From Bacteroidota bacterium (GTDB lineage Bacteria; Bacteroidota; Bacteroidia; AKYH767-A; 2013-40CM-41-45), in contig JADKJP010000006.1 in NCBI GenBank assembly GCA_016720935.1, positions 1,302,001 through 1,366,000 on the forward strand: 64,000 nt of DNA. The letters are read 5' to 3'. Position numbers and translations under genes: made by a program. Positions 35,650 through 44,558 of the stretch are shown one piece after another. How positions within the stretch are numbered: the first letter of the stretch is position 1; every line of letters begins with the position of its first letter. The notes under the pieces are model-generated. The model ran no database searches, was not told the origin of the DNA, and saw nothing but the letters and a program-made list of their open reading frames with translations.

Positions 35650-36339
35650 ATGAAAAAAGTGGTGGTTTTTACCGGTTCCGGCATCAGCGCTGAAAGTGGC
35701 ATAAAGACATTTCGGGATCATGACGGATTATGGGAGAATTACAAGATTGAAGAAGTGGCGACTCCGGAAGCCTGGGCCAGGAATCCAGCAAAGGTTCTGG
35801 ATTTTTATAACATGAGGCGAAAGGAAGTGTTGCAAGTCCTTCCGAATTCCGCACATTTAGCCCTTGTAAAACTTGAACAAGCCTTTGATGTTGAAATCAT
35901 CACTCAAAATATTGATGATTTGCATGAAAGAGCCGGGTCAAGCAAAGTATTGCATTTACACGGAGAAATTCTGAAAGCAAGAAGTTCGGTTGACGAACGA
36001 TTAATAGTTCCTGTTCAGGGCTGGAAAATGGAACATGGAGCTCTTTGTCCAAAAGGGTCTCCATTAAGGCCACACATTGTTTGGTTCGGGGAAATGGTCC
36101 CTTTACTTTCTGTAGCGGCTGAAATTGTGAGCCAGGCAGACATCTTTATCGTTGTTGGAACCTCTCTCGCTGTTTATCCCGCTGCCGGATTGGTCGATTT
36201 CGCTCCATATGACAGCGAAAAGTATTTGGTTGATCCCAATGAGTCCGTTTATGTGAAAGGTGTCCAGATCATTCGGGAAAAGGCCGGAACGGGCCTCCCA
36301 AGACTGGTTGATCAATTACTTCAGGATCATTCAGGATAA
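35650..36339 (+). CDS. Sirtuin, NAD-dependent protein deacylase (zinc-cysteine-less type)
   Basis: 229-residue CobB-like sirtuin that removes acyl groups from lysines using NAD. NAD-site motifs GSGISAESGIKTFRD (about 9-23) and QNIDDLHERAG (86-96) and catalytic His104 (HLHGEI) are present. The four zinc cysteines of classical sirtuins are not: the stretch RSSVDERLIVPVQGWKMEHG ALCPKG keeps one Cys. Such members are common in Bacteroidota. The LRPHIVWFGE motif follows. Start ATG 35650. Confidence 0.92.
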   Translation: MKKVVVFTGSGISAESGIKTFRDHDGLWENYKIEEVATPEAWARNPAKVLDFYNMRRKEVLQVLPNSAHLALVKLEQAFDVEIITQNIDDLHERAGSSKVLHLHGEILKARSSVDERLIVPVQGWKMEHGALCPKGSPLRPHIVWFGEMVPLLSVAAEIVSQADIFIVVGTSLAVYPAAGLVDFAPYDSEKYLVDPNESVYVKGVQIIREKAGTGLPRLVDQLLQDHSG

Positions 36340-36433
36340 AGGAACCCAATAAGTAATCTCGAATTAAATTTAATAAGATCACATTTCACTTTGATTTTCA
36401 GCTTATAATAGAATTTATATAATCCAATAATCC

Positions 36434-37042
36434 ATGTCAATGAGCGATCCATTTTTCGATTCTGAGTTTTTTAAATGGGTGGTATTACCGATCATTATTT
36501 TTTTTGCAAGGATGGCGGATGTGAGCTTGGGTACCCTCAGGAATGTCTTTATTTCCAAGGGATTTAGAAATATTGTTCCAATAATTGGGTTCTTTGAAGT
36601 TCTTATCTGGCTGGTTTCCATTCGTCAGGTGATGCGTCATTTGGATAACCCACTTTGTTATGTAGGCTTTGCCGGAGGCTTTGCAGCAGGAACATATGTA
36701 GGTTTATTCATCGAAAGAAAACTTGCTTTGGGAATGCAGGTTTTACGCATCATCACCAATCAGAATTGGCAGGAATTGGTGAATGCATTACAACTTCAGA
36801 ATGTCGGTGTAACTATAATGGACGGTCATGGCTCCAAAGGCCCGGTTAAAGTCATTTTTACCATCATTAAAAGGAAGGATTTGAACCTGGTCAGGCAGGT
36901 TATCAGGGATCATAATCCAAATGCCTTCTATTCCATTGAGGACATCCGGGTAGCCAATCAGGGGGTTTTTCCAAAAAAATCGGCTGTAAACAATACTATG
37001 GATTACATCCGTAGTGTTTTTCCTGACCCCAAAGAGAAATGA
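36434..37042 (+). CDS. DUF5698/DUF2179 membrane protein (YebE-like)
   Basis: 202 residues. Three to four membrane helices (about 12-30, 45-63, 70-95) with the signature RMADVSLGTLRNVFISKGFR are followed by a cytoplasmic DUF2179 domain (GVTIMDGHGSKGPVKVIFTI, IKRKDLNLVRQVIRDHNPNA, YSIEDIR). DUF2179 proteins are proposed to bind small ligands or nucleotides; no function is proven. An alternative ATG lies two codons in. Confidence 0.88.
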   Translation: MSMSDPFFDSEFFKWVVLPIIIFFARMADVSLGTLRNVFISKGFRNIVPIIGFFEVLIWLVSIRQVMRHLDNPLCYVGFAGGFAAGTYVGLFIERKLALGMQVLRIITNQNWQELVNALQLQNVGVTIMDGHGSKGPVKVIFTIIKRKDLNLVRQVIRDHNPNAFYSIEDIRVANQGVFPKKSAVNNTMDYIRSVFPDPKEK

Positions 37043-37076
37043 ACGTTAACCTGTCAATAAGATGTTCCCGGTGACG

Positions 37077-37106
37077 TTTCGGAAACTATTGAAAGTAATA
37101 ACTTTG
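37077..37106 (+). promoter_or_regulatory. Promoter of the helical lipoprotein gene
   Basis: TTTC (37077-37080), 18-nt spacer, TAACTTTG (37099-37106); the -7 box is exact, the -33 box has one mismatch. Confidence 0.55.
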
Positions 37107-37155
37107 TGACAATAAATCCTATCGATACTAATCACACAAACCTAAAAAACAACCA

Positions 37156-37731
37156 ATGAAAACAAAAGCAATTTTAGCATTTATGGTAGCCGGTGCACTC
37201 GGCTTTACTTCCTGCACAAAGAAAATTGATGAAAAAACTATGGGTGAAATCACTCAGTTTGGAACTGACTGGACCAGCCTTGGCGAAAAAGCTACTGCAT
37301 GGAGCACAGAGCTCAATGAAACTGCTACAAAGGCTAAAGAATTTGCTGCACAGCAAACTGAGCGTTCAACAGCTATCGCTTCTTCTAAAGACGAAGCATT
37401 GAAAGCTACGGCAGCGAACATGTCCAAAATGGCAACAGAAGATGCAACCAAAATGGATGGAATGGTTAATGAGTACAGCACTTTCAAAGCTACCTGGGAC
37501 GAAACAACAAAACAATTCACAGAGTGGAAAGACAAAATTGCTAAAGGCGAAATCAGTGCTGATGAAGCAGTAAAAGGTCTTGCAGATTTCCGTACTAAAA
37601 TGAGCGATGCTCAAACTAAGATTGATACATGGAATACTGCTTATGCTGAAGTAAAGAGCTCTTGCGAAAAGAATATGGCTGCTGCTGATGAAATGGCTAA
37701 ATCCATGGAAACAACTACAGCGAAAAAATAA
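37156..37731 (+). CDS. Helical lipoprotein, unknown family
   Basis: 191 residues. Lipoprotein signal MKTKAILAFMVAGALGFTSC with lipid-accepting Cys20, then an almost purely alpha-helical, Ala/Lys/Thr-rich body (TAWSTELNETATKAKEFAAQ, FTEWKDKIAKGEISADEAVK) that is likely a three-helix bundle or coiled coil. It resembles the lengthwise pattern of apolipoprotein-like or Lpp-like periplasmic spacers, but I recognise no family. Strong promoter and terminator suggest high expression. Confidence 0.8.
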   Translation: MKTKAILAFMVAGALGFTSCTKKIDEKTMGEITQFGTDWTSLGEKATAWSTELNETATKAKEFAAQQTERSTAIASSKDEALKATAANMSKMATEDATKMDGMVNEYSTFKATWDETTKQFTEWKDKIAKGEISADEAVKGLADFRTKMSDAQTKIDTWNTAYAEVKSSCEKNMAAADEMAKSMETTTAKK

Positions 37732-37753
37732 TTGCTTACTTCTTTAATTTTGC

Positions 37754-37787
37754 AAAAAAGGTCTGAGATTTTCTCAGACCTTTTTTG
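37754..37787. terminator. Bidirectional terminator inside the end of the aminotransferase gene
   Basis: Stem 37754-37768 with 37772-37786 (15 bp counting the A6/T6 flanks, loop of 3). The final codons of the minus-strand gene (Lys-Lys-Val-stop) lie within the right arm. Confidence 0.8.
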
Positions 37788-38637
37788 TTGAATGCAATTC
37801 CTGGATTTCTTTAAGCAATTGCCGTGAGTAATTGTTAAAATACCGTTTGTGACGAAAAGCGCTGACCCAGCGAATCCCATGAATCACATCGGTGAGGAAT
37901 AACTCATCGGCATTAAGCATGTCCTCTACCTCTACTCCTTTTTGAATCACGGGCTTTCCTTTTTCTTCCATCATCCGGATGATGGTTTCCCGCATCACCC
38001 CGGCAACACAGGCTTCATCCAGTGAAGGGGTGATTAAATCATTTCCTTTTAGAAGAAAGATATTCGAACTGATTGCTTCCGCGACCCTGTCATCTGTATT
38101 GAGTACAAGACAATCTCCATAACCATGATGCCTTTTGTGCAAACCGGCCATTACATAATAAAGTGCATTGGAGGATTTTAAATTTGACAATGCGCTAACC
38201 GGCTTCTTGATATCAGTATACAGTTCAATTTTCAATCCGGTATCATTGAGTTTATAATGATGCAGTGAAAGCGGAGTTACCTCAATGATATAGGATACAT
38301 TATTGGATTGTGGCGTGTACAAACCCCCGTCATTTCTGAAAACTTCCAGACGAATTCTTCCATGGCCTTTCAGGTGGTTGACCTGATCCAGGTGCCGGAT
38401 CGATAAATATAAATTGTGAAAGGTCAGATCATCATGAGGTTGCATGCCCAGCAATGACATACTTCTCTTTAATCGCTGCAGATGCTGTTCAAAAAACAGG
38501 ATTTCGCCATTCATGAGGCGAATGGTTTCAAATACAGCGTCTCCGTAACGAAAAGCTCTGTTGGCAGAAGTAAAAATCGGCTGAGATGATTCAACGATAT
38601 TTCCGTTGAAATTAATATATGTCGCCTGTTGCCCCAT
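37774..38637 (-). CDS. Class IV aminotransferase (PabC / branched-chain type)
   Basis: 287-residue PLP enzyme of fold type IV. Seen: YINFNGNIV, NRAFRYGDAVFETIRLMNGE, the lysine-containing LKSSNALYYVMAGLHKRHHG and the phosphate-binding AISSNIFLLKG followed by CVAGVMRETIIRM. It may be 4-amino-4-deoxychorismate lyase (folate) or a branched-chain/D-amino acid aminotransferase; motifs do not decide. ATG 38637 gives the family N-terminus; an upstream in-frame ATG (38670) would add 11 hydrophobic residues. Confidence 0.88.
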   Translation of the reverse strand: MGQQATYINFNGNIVESSQPIFTSANRAFRYGDAVFETIRLMNGEILFFEQHLQRLKRSMSLLGMQPHDDLTFHNLYLSIRHLDQVNHLKGHGRIRLEVFRNDGGLYTPQSNNVSYIIEVTPLSLHHYKLNDTGLKIELYTDIKKPVSALSNLKSSNALYYVMAGLHKRHHGYGDCLVLNTDDRVAEAISSNIFLLKGNDLITPSLDEACVAGVMRETIIRMMEEKGKPVIQKGVEVEDMLNADELFLTDVIHGIRWVSAFRHKRYFNNYSRQLLKEIQELHSTKKV

Positions 38638-38709
38638 TTCGCAGAACAAAAGTACTGCGAAGCAAGGCATGAAAAATTATTATTTCAAAAATTAATTAAC
38701 GGGAGAGTC

Positions 38710-39216
38710 TTAATAGCTTTTGCCAAGAATCAGGGGAAGTGTTTCCAAAAGTGATGAATTTGAAAGTACTTTCAATGATCTCACTCCGGCTATTGTTCCT
38801 GCTTCCACATCTCTGTCGGCATCACCAATGAACCAGGATTGTTTTGGGTCAATTCCGAATCGTGCCATCGCCTTTTCGAGCAGCAAAGAATCGGGTTTTC
38901 TGCAAATGCATTTTGTGTTGTCCGGATGGTGCGGACAATAGTAAACTTCTGAAATGTGGATTCCCTGATTTTCCAGATGTCTTTCCAGATGGAGATGAAG
39001 GTAATCAGCATCCGCTTTTGTGTACATTCCTTTTCCGATCCCACCCTGATTGCTGATAATGATCAGCAGGTAGCCTTCTTTTTGAAAGGCCTGTAAAGCC
39101 GGGATCAGATCTTTATTTAATTTAAAATCCTCCAGCAGCCAGGTATAATCTCCCCTTTCCTCGTTGATGACACCATCGCGGTCGAGAAAGATGGCTTTAT
39201 TTTTTTCAGATGGCAT
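38710..39216 (-). CDS. gmhB: D-glycero-heptose-1,7-bisphosphate 7-phosphatase
   Basis: 168-residue HAD-IIIA phosphatase. The nucleophile and general acid are Asp12 and Asp14 in FLDRDGVINEERGDYTW; the zinc-loop Cys/His (YYCPHHPDNTKCICRKP) and GDADRDVEAGTIAGV are typical of GmhB, which dephosphorylates heptose bisphosphate for the LPS core (or a histidinol-phosphate relative). It overlaps the upstream rhomboid gene by 11 bp, so they are translationally coupled. Confidence 0.92.
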   Translation of the reverse strand: MPSEKNKAIFLDRDGVINEERGDYTWLLEDFKLNKDLIPALQAFQKEGYLLIIISNQGGIGKGMYTKADADYLHLHLERHLENQGIHISEVYYCPHHPDNTKCICRKPDSLLLEKAMARFGIDPKQSWFIGDADRDVEAGTIAGVRSLKVLSNSSLLETLPLILGKSY

Positions 39217-39823
39217 TCCGGAAGTATATCAGTTGATCGAAAAATGAAATCACAAGGGATGGCTTTAATAGAATGGTGAAGAAAAATCCATACAATGCTC
39301 CCCACAAATGGGCATCGTGATTGATTCTGTCACCACCTTTTTTACCCATGTAATAGCAGTAAATTAAATACAATATTCCAAAGATAATCCCAGGCAAACA
39401 CAAGATGCCATAGAAACAAAGGCGTTGAAGCGGATTAAACAAGATAAATGAAAACACCACCGCTGATACCGCTCCGGAAGCGCCCAGAGCATGATAAGCA
39501 GGATTGTTTTTTTCTTTTGAAAATGTCGGGACTATTGACATTCCTAATCCACCTACATACAAAAGGAGAAAATTGATCGTAGCTCTGGATCCAAACAATG
39601 CATTAAAATAATCTTCTACTGCCCTTCCAAATGTGTACAGGACAAACATGTTCACAATGAGGTGAAGCCAGTCGGCATGGATCAATCCACTACTGAAAAA
39701 CCGATACCATTCCTTCTTCTGACGGATGAGATAAGGACTAAAAATCAGTTTGTCCAGAATACTGTGGTTCTGGAAAGCAAGAAAAGAAATCACACAAGTG
39801 ATGATCAGGATAATATTGGTCAT
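39206..39823 (-). CDS. Rhomboid family intramembrane serine protease
   Basis: 205 residues, six membrane helices. Catalytic Ser116 lies in GASGAVSAV and His172 in NHDAHLWGALYG; the loop-1 WR-type motif appears as EWYRFFSSGLIHADWLHLIVN. Rhomboids cut substrates within the membrane; targets cannot be read here. It lies upstream of gmhB with overlapping frames. Confidence 0.92.
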   Translation of the reverse strand: MTNIILIITCVISFLAFQNHSILDKLIFSPYLIRQKKEWYRFFSSGLIHADWLHLIVNMFVLYTFGRAVEDYFNALFGSRATINFLLLYVGGLGMSIVPTFSKEKNNPAYHALGASGAVSAVVFSFILFNPLQRLCFYGILCLPGIIFGILYLIYCYYMGKKGGDRINHDAHLWGALYGFFFTILLKPSLVISFFDQLIYFRNAI

Positions 39824-39872
39824 GGAAGGTTTCTTCTTTTCCTGAAAGTTTAGATCATCAGTTTAAAATGCC

Positions 39873-40973
39873 TCAGACATTGAAACGGAAATGCATTACG
39901 TCCCCGTCTTCTACAGTGTATTCTTTACCCTCAATACTCAGTTTTCCTGCATCCCTGCAGGCAGTTTCGGAACCCAGAGTTACGAAGTCAGCGAAGTGAA
40001 TTACCTCTGCTTTGATAAATCCTTTTTCAAAATCGGTATGGATCACTGCAGCAGCCTGGGGTGCCATCATACCTTTGGTGATGGTCCATGCTCTCACTTC
40101 CTTCACACCTGCTGTGAAGTAAGTTTGCAATGAGAGTAAACGATATGCAGCTTTAATCAATTTACTTACTCCGGATTCACTCAGACCGAGATCATTCAGA
40201 AAGGCCTGACGATCTTCAAAACTATCCAGCTGAGTAATTTCAGCTTCTATCGCTGCAGCGATGACAAGGATTTCAGCCTTCTCATCATGAATGTGTTCGC
40301 GGAGCTGATCCACATATTTATTTCCAGTATTTACGGATCCTTCATCAACATTACAGACGTAAAGAACAGGCTTTGCCGTCAGCAGGAAAATATCCGCGAT
40401 GAATCGTTGGTCTTCTTCAGCGACCGGAGCACTTCTTGCGGATTTACCCTGTTCCAGATGGGCTTTATAAACCATCAGAACATCCATCGCTTTTTTAGCG
40501 TCTTTATCTGCTCCGGCTTTTGCAACTTTTTCAACGCGGGCAATTTTCTTCTCAATACTGTCGAGGTCTTTCAATTGAAGTTCCGTATCGATTGTGCCTT
40601 TGTCACGGACCGGATTTACCGAACCATCCACATGCACAACATTCGGATCATCAAAACAGCGAACGACATGAATAATCGCATCACACTCACGGATATTACT
40701 GAGAAATTGATTCCCGAGTCCTTCACCTTTGCTCGCTCCTTTTACAAGTCCGGCAATGTCGACGATTTCAATTGTTGTCGGAACCACTCGTTGTGGTTTT
40801 ACCAGACGTTCCAATTCCAAAAGGCGGTCATCCGGTACGGTGATAACGCCAATATTTGGTTCGATAGTACAAAATGGAAAATTTGCCGCTTGTGCTTTCG
40901 CATTTGACAGACAATTAAACAATGTTGATTTTCCTACATTCGGTAACCCGACAATTCCACATTTCAATCCCAT
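39873..40973 (-). CDS. ychF: Redox-regulated ATPase YchF (Obg family)
   Basis: 366 residues. G1 is GIVGLPNVGKSTLFNCLSN, G3 DIAGLVKGASKGEGLGNQFL, with the NVDE-type G4 of YchF (LYVCNVDEGS) that favours ATP over GTP, and a C-terminal TGS domain ending MHFRFNV. It binds ribosomes and is linked to stress and translation control. Confidence 0.97.
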   Translation of the reverse strand: MGLKCGIVGLPNVGKSTLFNCLSNAKAQAANFPFCTIEPNIGVITVPDDRLLELERLVKPQRVVPTTIEIVDIAGLVKGASKGEGLGNQFLSNIRECDAIIHVVRCFDDPNVVHVDGSVNPVRDKGTIDTELQLKDLDSIEKKIARVEKVAKAGADKDAKKAMDVLMVYKAHLEQGKSARSAPVAEEDQRFIADIFLLTAKPVLYVCNVDEGSVNTGNKYVDQLREHIHDEKAEILVIAAAIEAEITQLDSFEDRQAFLNDLGLSESGVSKLIKAAYRLLSLQTYFTAGVKEVRAWTITKGMMAPQAAAVIHTDFEKGFIKAEVIHFADFVTLGSETACRDAGKLSIEGKEYTVEDGDVMHFRFNV

Positions 40974-41078
40974 AATCTTAATCGTAATAACAGGAAATAT
41001 CCTGCTTCTTTATTTGTTTTAAACTGTTGTGTTCTGAAGATGATAAAATGAATCTGTTTCAAACAGAAATTATAATTT

Positions 41079-41990
41079 TTATTTTCCACCCGAGGTCGAC
41101 AGAATTCCCTGATACTTTAAAGTATTTGCAGGATCGATGAGACTCAATACCTGTACAACCTGACTTTTTTCATCCTGAGGTGCCTGTGAATACAGGTTGA
41201 TGATTTCATCACATTTAGCATTAAAGAACACCTGCATGAGGAAAGAATTTGGTTTATCGTTGTAGACTCTGCGTAATTCTTTAATAGATTCTGTGACAGC
41301 TGACCGAGCATTCACCTGGTCTTCCGACAATTTATCAAACCCCAACCTGTGATATGAATACATCGTGTTGCGGAGAGGTTTGAAAGATACGTTCATCAGA
41401 TTTTCGGAAATCCAATAACGGTTTCGTGAACTTTCAAAGGCTTTCCAGCCTCTTTCCGCAAGTACCTGCGCATTGCTTACAATAGATTGCGCTTTTGTAA
41501 AGTAGGGTGTTCCTCCTTCAGGCGAAAAAGAATCGTAATCGAGTCCGATGATGATGTTAGCATAATACGCCAGAACAGCAGTGAGATTGGAATTGATATT
41601 TGCTTCATCAAATTCCAAAGTCTGATCCTGTACATACCGGAAATTAAAATCATTGTCCTGGTGATTGAACAAAGGTGAATTGTAAGATGTCTTGTACACC
41701 GGTCTGCGTGACTGAATCTGGATATTCGCTTTGAAATCATCCACAGAAGTTCTTTCAGAAATTGTAATGATGATGCTGCATTCAATTCTTTCCTGGTTCA
41801 GAAACTGGTCATTCGTCCAGGTTCTGTTGTTCATGAATTCCCGGATGGCGGTTTGCAGGGTTTCGTAAATGGTTTTATCGCTGGCCTGAATCTGCGGAGT
41901 CAGCACAGATACCTGGCAATTCAGTTCTTGTGCATTGCTGAATTCAGCTGTAAGTAAAAAGGAAAGAAAAATGAGAATTCTTTTCACCAT
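41079..41990 (-). CDS. DUF4835 family protein (T9SS-associated, PorD-like)
   Basis: 303 residues with signal peptide (MVKRILIFLSFLLTAEFSNA). The body matches DUF4835: ELNCQVSVLTPQIQASDKTI, FMNNRTWTNDQFLNQERIEC, YYANIIIGLDYDSFSPEGGT and the C-terminal helical VFFNAKCDEIINLYS. Some databases call this family PorD of the type IX secretion system; that name is from memory and not proven here. It follows coaBC, as in many Bacteroidota genomes (usually ahead of recN, which is missing here; ychF takes that place). Confidence 0.88.
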   Translation of the reverse strand: MVKRILIFLSFLLTAEFSNAQELNCQVSVLTPQIQASDKTIYETLQTAIREFMNNRTWTNDQFLNQERIECSIIITISERTSVDDFKANIQIQSRRPVYKTSYNSPLFNHQDNDFNFRYVQDQTLEFDEANINSNLTAVLAYYANIIIGLDYDSFSPEGGTPYFTKAQSIVSNAQVLAERGWKAFESSRNRYWISENLMNVSFKPLRNTMYSYHRLGFDKLSEDQVNARSAVTESIKELRRVYNDKPNSFLMQVFFNAKCDEIINLYSQAPQDEKSQVVQVLSLIDPANTLKYQGILSTSGGK

Positions 41991-42016
41991 GATAGACGAA
42001 GGAATTTATTATGAAA

Positions 42017-43216
42017 TTATTTTTGTAGCGCGGGGATCAGGAAATCAAGAATATCCTTTGCGACATTTTGTTTTGACTTCAGCGGATAATCCTTTATTGA
42101 ACCATCTTTGCTCAGAATACTTATTTTGTTGGTGTCGTGACCAAAGCCGGCTCCGGCATCACGAAGTGAATTGAGGACGATGAAATCCAGATTCTTTTTG
42201 GACAGTTTTATTTTCGCGTTTTGAGTTTCGTCATCTGTTTCGAGAGCAAAACCCACCAGTAATTGGTTTGCAGGTTTATTCTTTCCAAGATCCGCAAGAA
42301 TATCGGTTGTTGGTACCAACGAGAGTTCAAGGGAATTATTTTTCTTCTTGATTTTGCTGCTTTCTACATGATCCGGTTTGAAATCGGCAACAGCGGCAGC
42401 CATGATTAGCAGAGCCGCTTTTGGAGCTTCCAACATGCAGGCAGCATGCATTTCCGCGGTACTTTCGACTTGTATTCTCCGGATGTTTGAAGACTGGCTG
42501 TGCAGTGAAGTCGGACCGGTAATGAGCACGACATTTGCGCCTTTTCTTGCGGCTTCCTCCGCGATAGCAAATCCCATTTTACCGGAAGACCTGTTCCCGA
42601 TAAAGCGCACCGGATCAATCGCTTCATGTGTAGGTCCGGCAGTAATCAAAACGGTTTTTCCTTTTAACGGGAGATCAGTGGAAAAGAAACTCTCCAAAGC
42701 TGAAAAAATATTTTCCGGCTCCTCCATTCTTCCCTCTCCATTCAACCCACTGGCAAGTTCGCCCTCAGTGGGGGCTATCAAGTGCACACCGTCTTTTTTC
42801 AATTGATCCATTGACCTCTGCGTGGCTGGATGCTTCCACATATCCAGATCCATTGCAGGAGCGATAAAAACAGGACATCTTGCAGAAAGATAAGTTGCCA
42901 GCAGGAGGTTATTACAAATTCCGTTGGCCATATGCGCAAGTGTATTCGCGGATGCCGGTGCAATGATCATTGCATCAGCCCACAAACCAAGATCCACATG
43001 GTTGTGCCAGGAACCGGTAGAAGGTTCAAAATAATCTGACAAAACCGGTCGCTTTGAAAGTACGGATAGCGTCAAAGGAGTGATAAAGTCCTTTGCGGAA
43101 CCAGTCATCACGATTTGCACTTCCGCACCGGCTTTCACGAGCAGACGGGTAAGCAAAGCTGATTTGTAGGCAGCGATGCTTCCGGTTACTCCGAGAATTA
43201 TTTTCTTTCCTTTCAT
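42017..43216 (-). CDS. coaBC: CoaBC, phosphopantothenoylcysteine decarboxylase / synthase
   Basis: 399-residue bifunctional enzyme of coenzyme A synthesis. The N-terminal FMN domain (about 1-185; GVTGSIAAYKSALLTRLLVK, catalytic His in WHNHVDLG, PASANTLAHMANGICNNLLL, PAMDLDMW) decarboxylates phosphopantothenoylcysteine. The C-terminal CTP-dependent ligase (about 190-399; TAGPTHEAIDPVRFIGNRSS, GKMG) makes it from phosphopantothenate and cysteine. ATG 43216 is preferred to an in-frame TTG two codons upstream. Confidence 0.96.
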   Translation of the reverse strand: MKGKKIILGVTGSIAAYKSALLTRLLVKAGAEVQIVMTGSAKDFITPLTLSVLSKRPVLSDYFEPSTGSWHNHVDLGLWADAMIIAPASANTLAHMANGICNNLLLATYLSARCPVFIAPAMDLDMWKHPATQRSMDQLKKDGVHLIAPTEGELASGLNGEGRMEEPENIFSALESFFSTDLPLKGKTVLITAGPTHEAIDPVRFIGNRSSGKMGFAIAEEAARKGANVVLITGPTSLHSQSSNIRRIQVESTAEMHAACMLEAPKAALLIMAAAVADFKPDHVESSKIKKKNNSLELSLVPTTDILADLGKNKPANQLLVGFALETDDETQNAKIKLSKKNLDFIVLNSLRDAGAGFGHDTNKISILSKDGSIKDYPLKSKQNVAKDILDFLIPALQK

Positions 43217-43252
43217 CGACAAGGGTCAAAATTTTTTTCAGGAATTTAAACG

Positions 43253-43282
43253 AAAAAATCCAAAACATGAGTCTTGGATTTT
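43253..43282 (-). terminator. Terminator after the bamD-rpoZ operon
   Basis: 9-bp stem (43274-43282 with 43255-43263, loop of 10), followed on the minus strand by a T6 run. Confidence 0.65.
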
Positions 43283-43307
43283 CCCGTAAAGCGAAAGAGA
43301 AGGCAGA

Positions 43308-43637
43308 TTAGAAATTATCCTGCTTTTCTTTGTTCGGATTGCGGAAATAGATTTTGTCTTCGGTATATTCCTGTACCGCGATCAAAGTTGGTTTCGGCAA
43401 GCGTTCGTAGTATTTTGAAATTTCAATTTGCTCACGGTTTTCAAACACTTCTTCCAGATTATCAGTGCTTGAATTGAACTCCGATAATTTGGCGTTCAGT
43501 TCATCCTTCATTTCAGAAGAAATCTGGTTAGCACGTTTCGCAATAATCACGATGGATTCGTAAACATTACCAGTTTTCTTGTCGAAATCAGGTACATTAC
43601 GTGTGACAGTAGTATTTACGTCCGATTTGTAATTCAT
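43308..43637 (-). CDS. rpoZ: RNA polymerase omega subunit (RpoZ/Rpb6-like)
   Basis: 109 residues. The omega core is visible as GNVYESIVIIAKRANQISSE (the helix with RAnQI) followed by KDELNAKLSEF and ending in a P-rich segment, as in Bacteroidota omega. It aids assembly of the polymerase beta' subunit. It starts 18 bp after bamD. Confidence 0.9.
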   Translation of the reverse strand: MNYKSDVNTTVTRNVPDFDKKTGNVYESIVIIAKRANQISSEMKDELNAKLSEFNSSTDNLEEVFENREQIEISKYYERLPKPTLIAVQEYTEDKIYFRNPNKEKQDNF

Positions 43638-43655
43638 GGTTACCGGTTTTTAGTT

Positions 43656-44474
43656 TTAATTGGATGAGGTTACGGATGGGGTAATTTTTTCTATACGTTT
43701 TCTCGTGAGCAACACGATTTCATCAGCTTCTTTACGGTATTTGCTTTCAGCATAAGCGGACGCGAAATCAGCGTAGGCGCTTACGGTTTCCTGGTACCTT
43801 GGCAAACGTTTGTCTTCAATACTATTTTCTGCAAGAAGAAAACTTGCTTTCAAAATCAGAAACATTGCTTCTTCTCTGTATTGTGTAGACGGAAAATCAG
43901 CGAGCAAATTGCGGAAGGTTGTTACCGCGGCTTTGTAATCCTCCATATTGTAATACAAGCGTGCATTCTGAAAACTCTTTTCTTCAAGTTTGCCACGCAA
44001 CTGGTCGATCAGTTTATTGCATTGCGCAATACGTGTGCTTTGAGGATACTGATCGGCAAACAGTTGCAATTCATTAATTGCTTTAAGAGTGTTTGTCTGA
44101 TCCAATGAATATTCAGGTGAATCCTGGTAGTAACAGTAAGAATGCATGAATGCACATTCTTCAGCATATTCACTGGTCGGAAATGTTTTTGAGAAATTAT
44201 CAAAATCGTAAGCGGCGGTTTCGAAATCTCCAAGTTGATAATTTGTATAAGCGTAATAGTAATAAGTCTTTTCAGCTTTCTTGGTTCCGCGGTAAACGGT
44301 GATCAATTCTTCAAGCAAGGGCAGCGCTTTGAAATAATCGCCTTTGTTGTAGAGTTTGATGGCCAAATTCAGCTTTGCATCCATGTCGGTTCCCTTCATG
44401 ACACGGGTATAATTGCTGCAGGAAGCAATAAACATGCTGATAATCAGCAATATATAGGAAATCCGAGGGAACAT
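43656..44474 (-). CDS. bamD: Outer membrane assembly lipoprotein BamD
   Basis: 272 residues. Lipoprotein signal MFPRISYILLIISMFIASCS, then five tetratricopeptide-like helical repeats (YNKGDYFKALPLLEELITVY, GDFETAAYDFDNFSKTFPTS, LYYNMEDYKAAVTTFRNLLA). BamD, with BamA, inserts beta-barrel proteins into the outer membrane. ATG 44474 begins the lipobox signal and lies right after a promoter; an in-frame ATG at 44531 would lie upstream of that promoter. Order bamD-rpoZ-coaBC-DUF4835 is standard for the phylum. Confidence 0.95.
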   Translation of the reverse strand: MFPRISYILLIISMFIASCSNYTRVMKGTDMDAKLNLAIKLYNKGDYFKALPLLEELITVYRGTKKAEKTYYYYAYTNYQLGDFETAAYDFDNFSKTFPTSEYAEECAFMHSYCYYQDSPEYSLDQTNTLKAINELQLFADQYPQSTRIAQCNKLIDQLRGKLEEKSFQNARLYYNMEDYKAAVTTFRNLLADFPSTQYREEAMFLILKASFLLAENSIEDKRLPRYQETVSAYADFASAYAESKYRKEADEIVLLTRKRIEKITPSVTSSN

Positions 44475-44481
44475 AAGCCCG

Positions 44482-44489
44482 CAAAGATA
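44482..44489 (-). promoter_or_regulatory. -7 element just before bamD
   Basis: Minus strand TATCTTTGC, exact for TAnnTTTG, only 8 bp before the bamD ATG; transcription would begin at or within a few bases of the start codon. Confidence 0.55.
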
Positions 44490-44558
44490 ATAAATATTAA
44501 TTGAAATTCGTAATAAAAACGAATGCTTCAACGTCGATTTCGAGCATCAAAATGTGAC

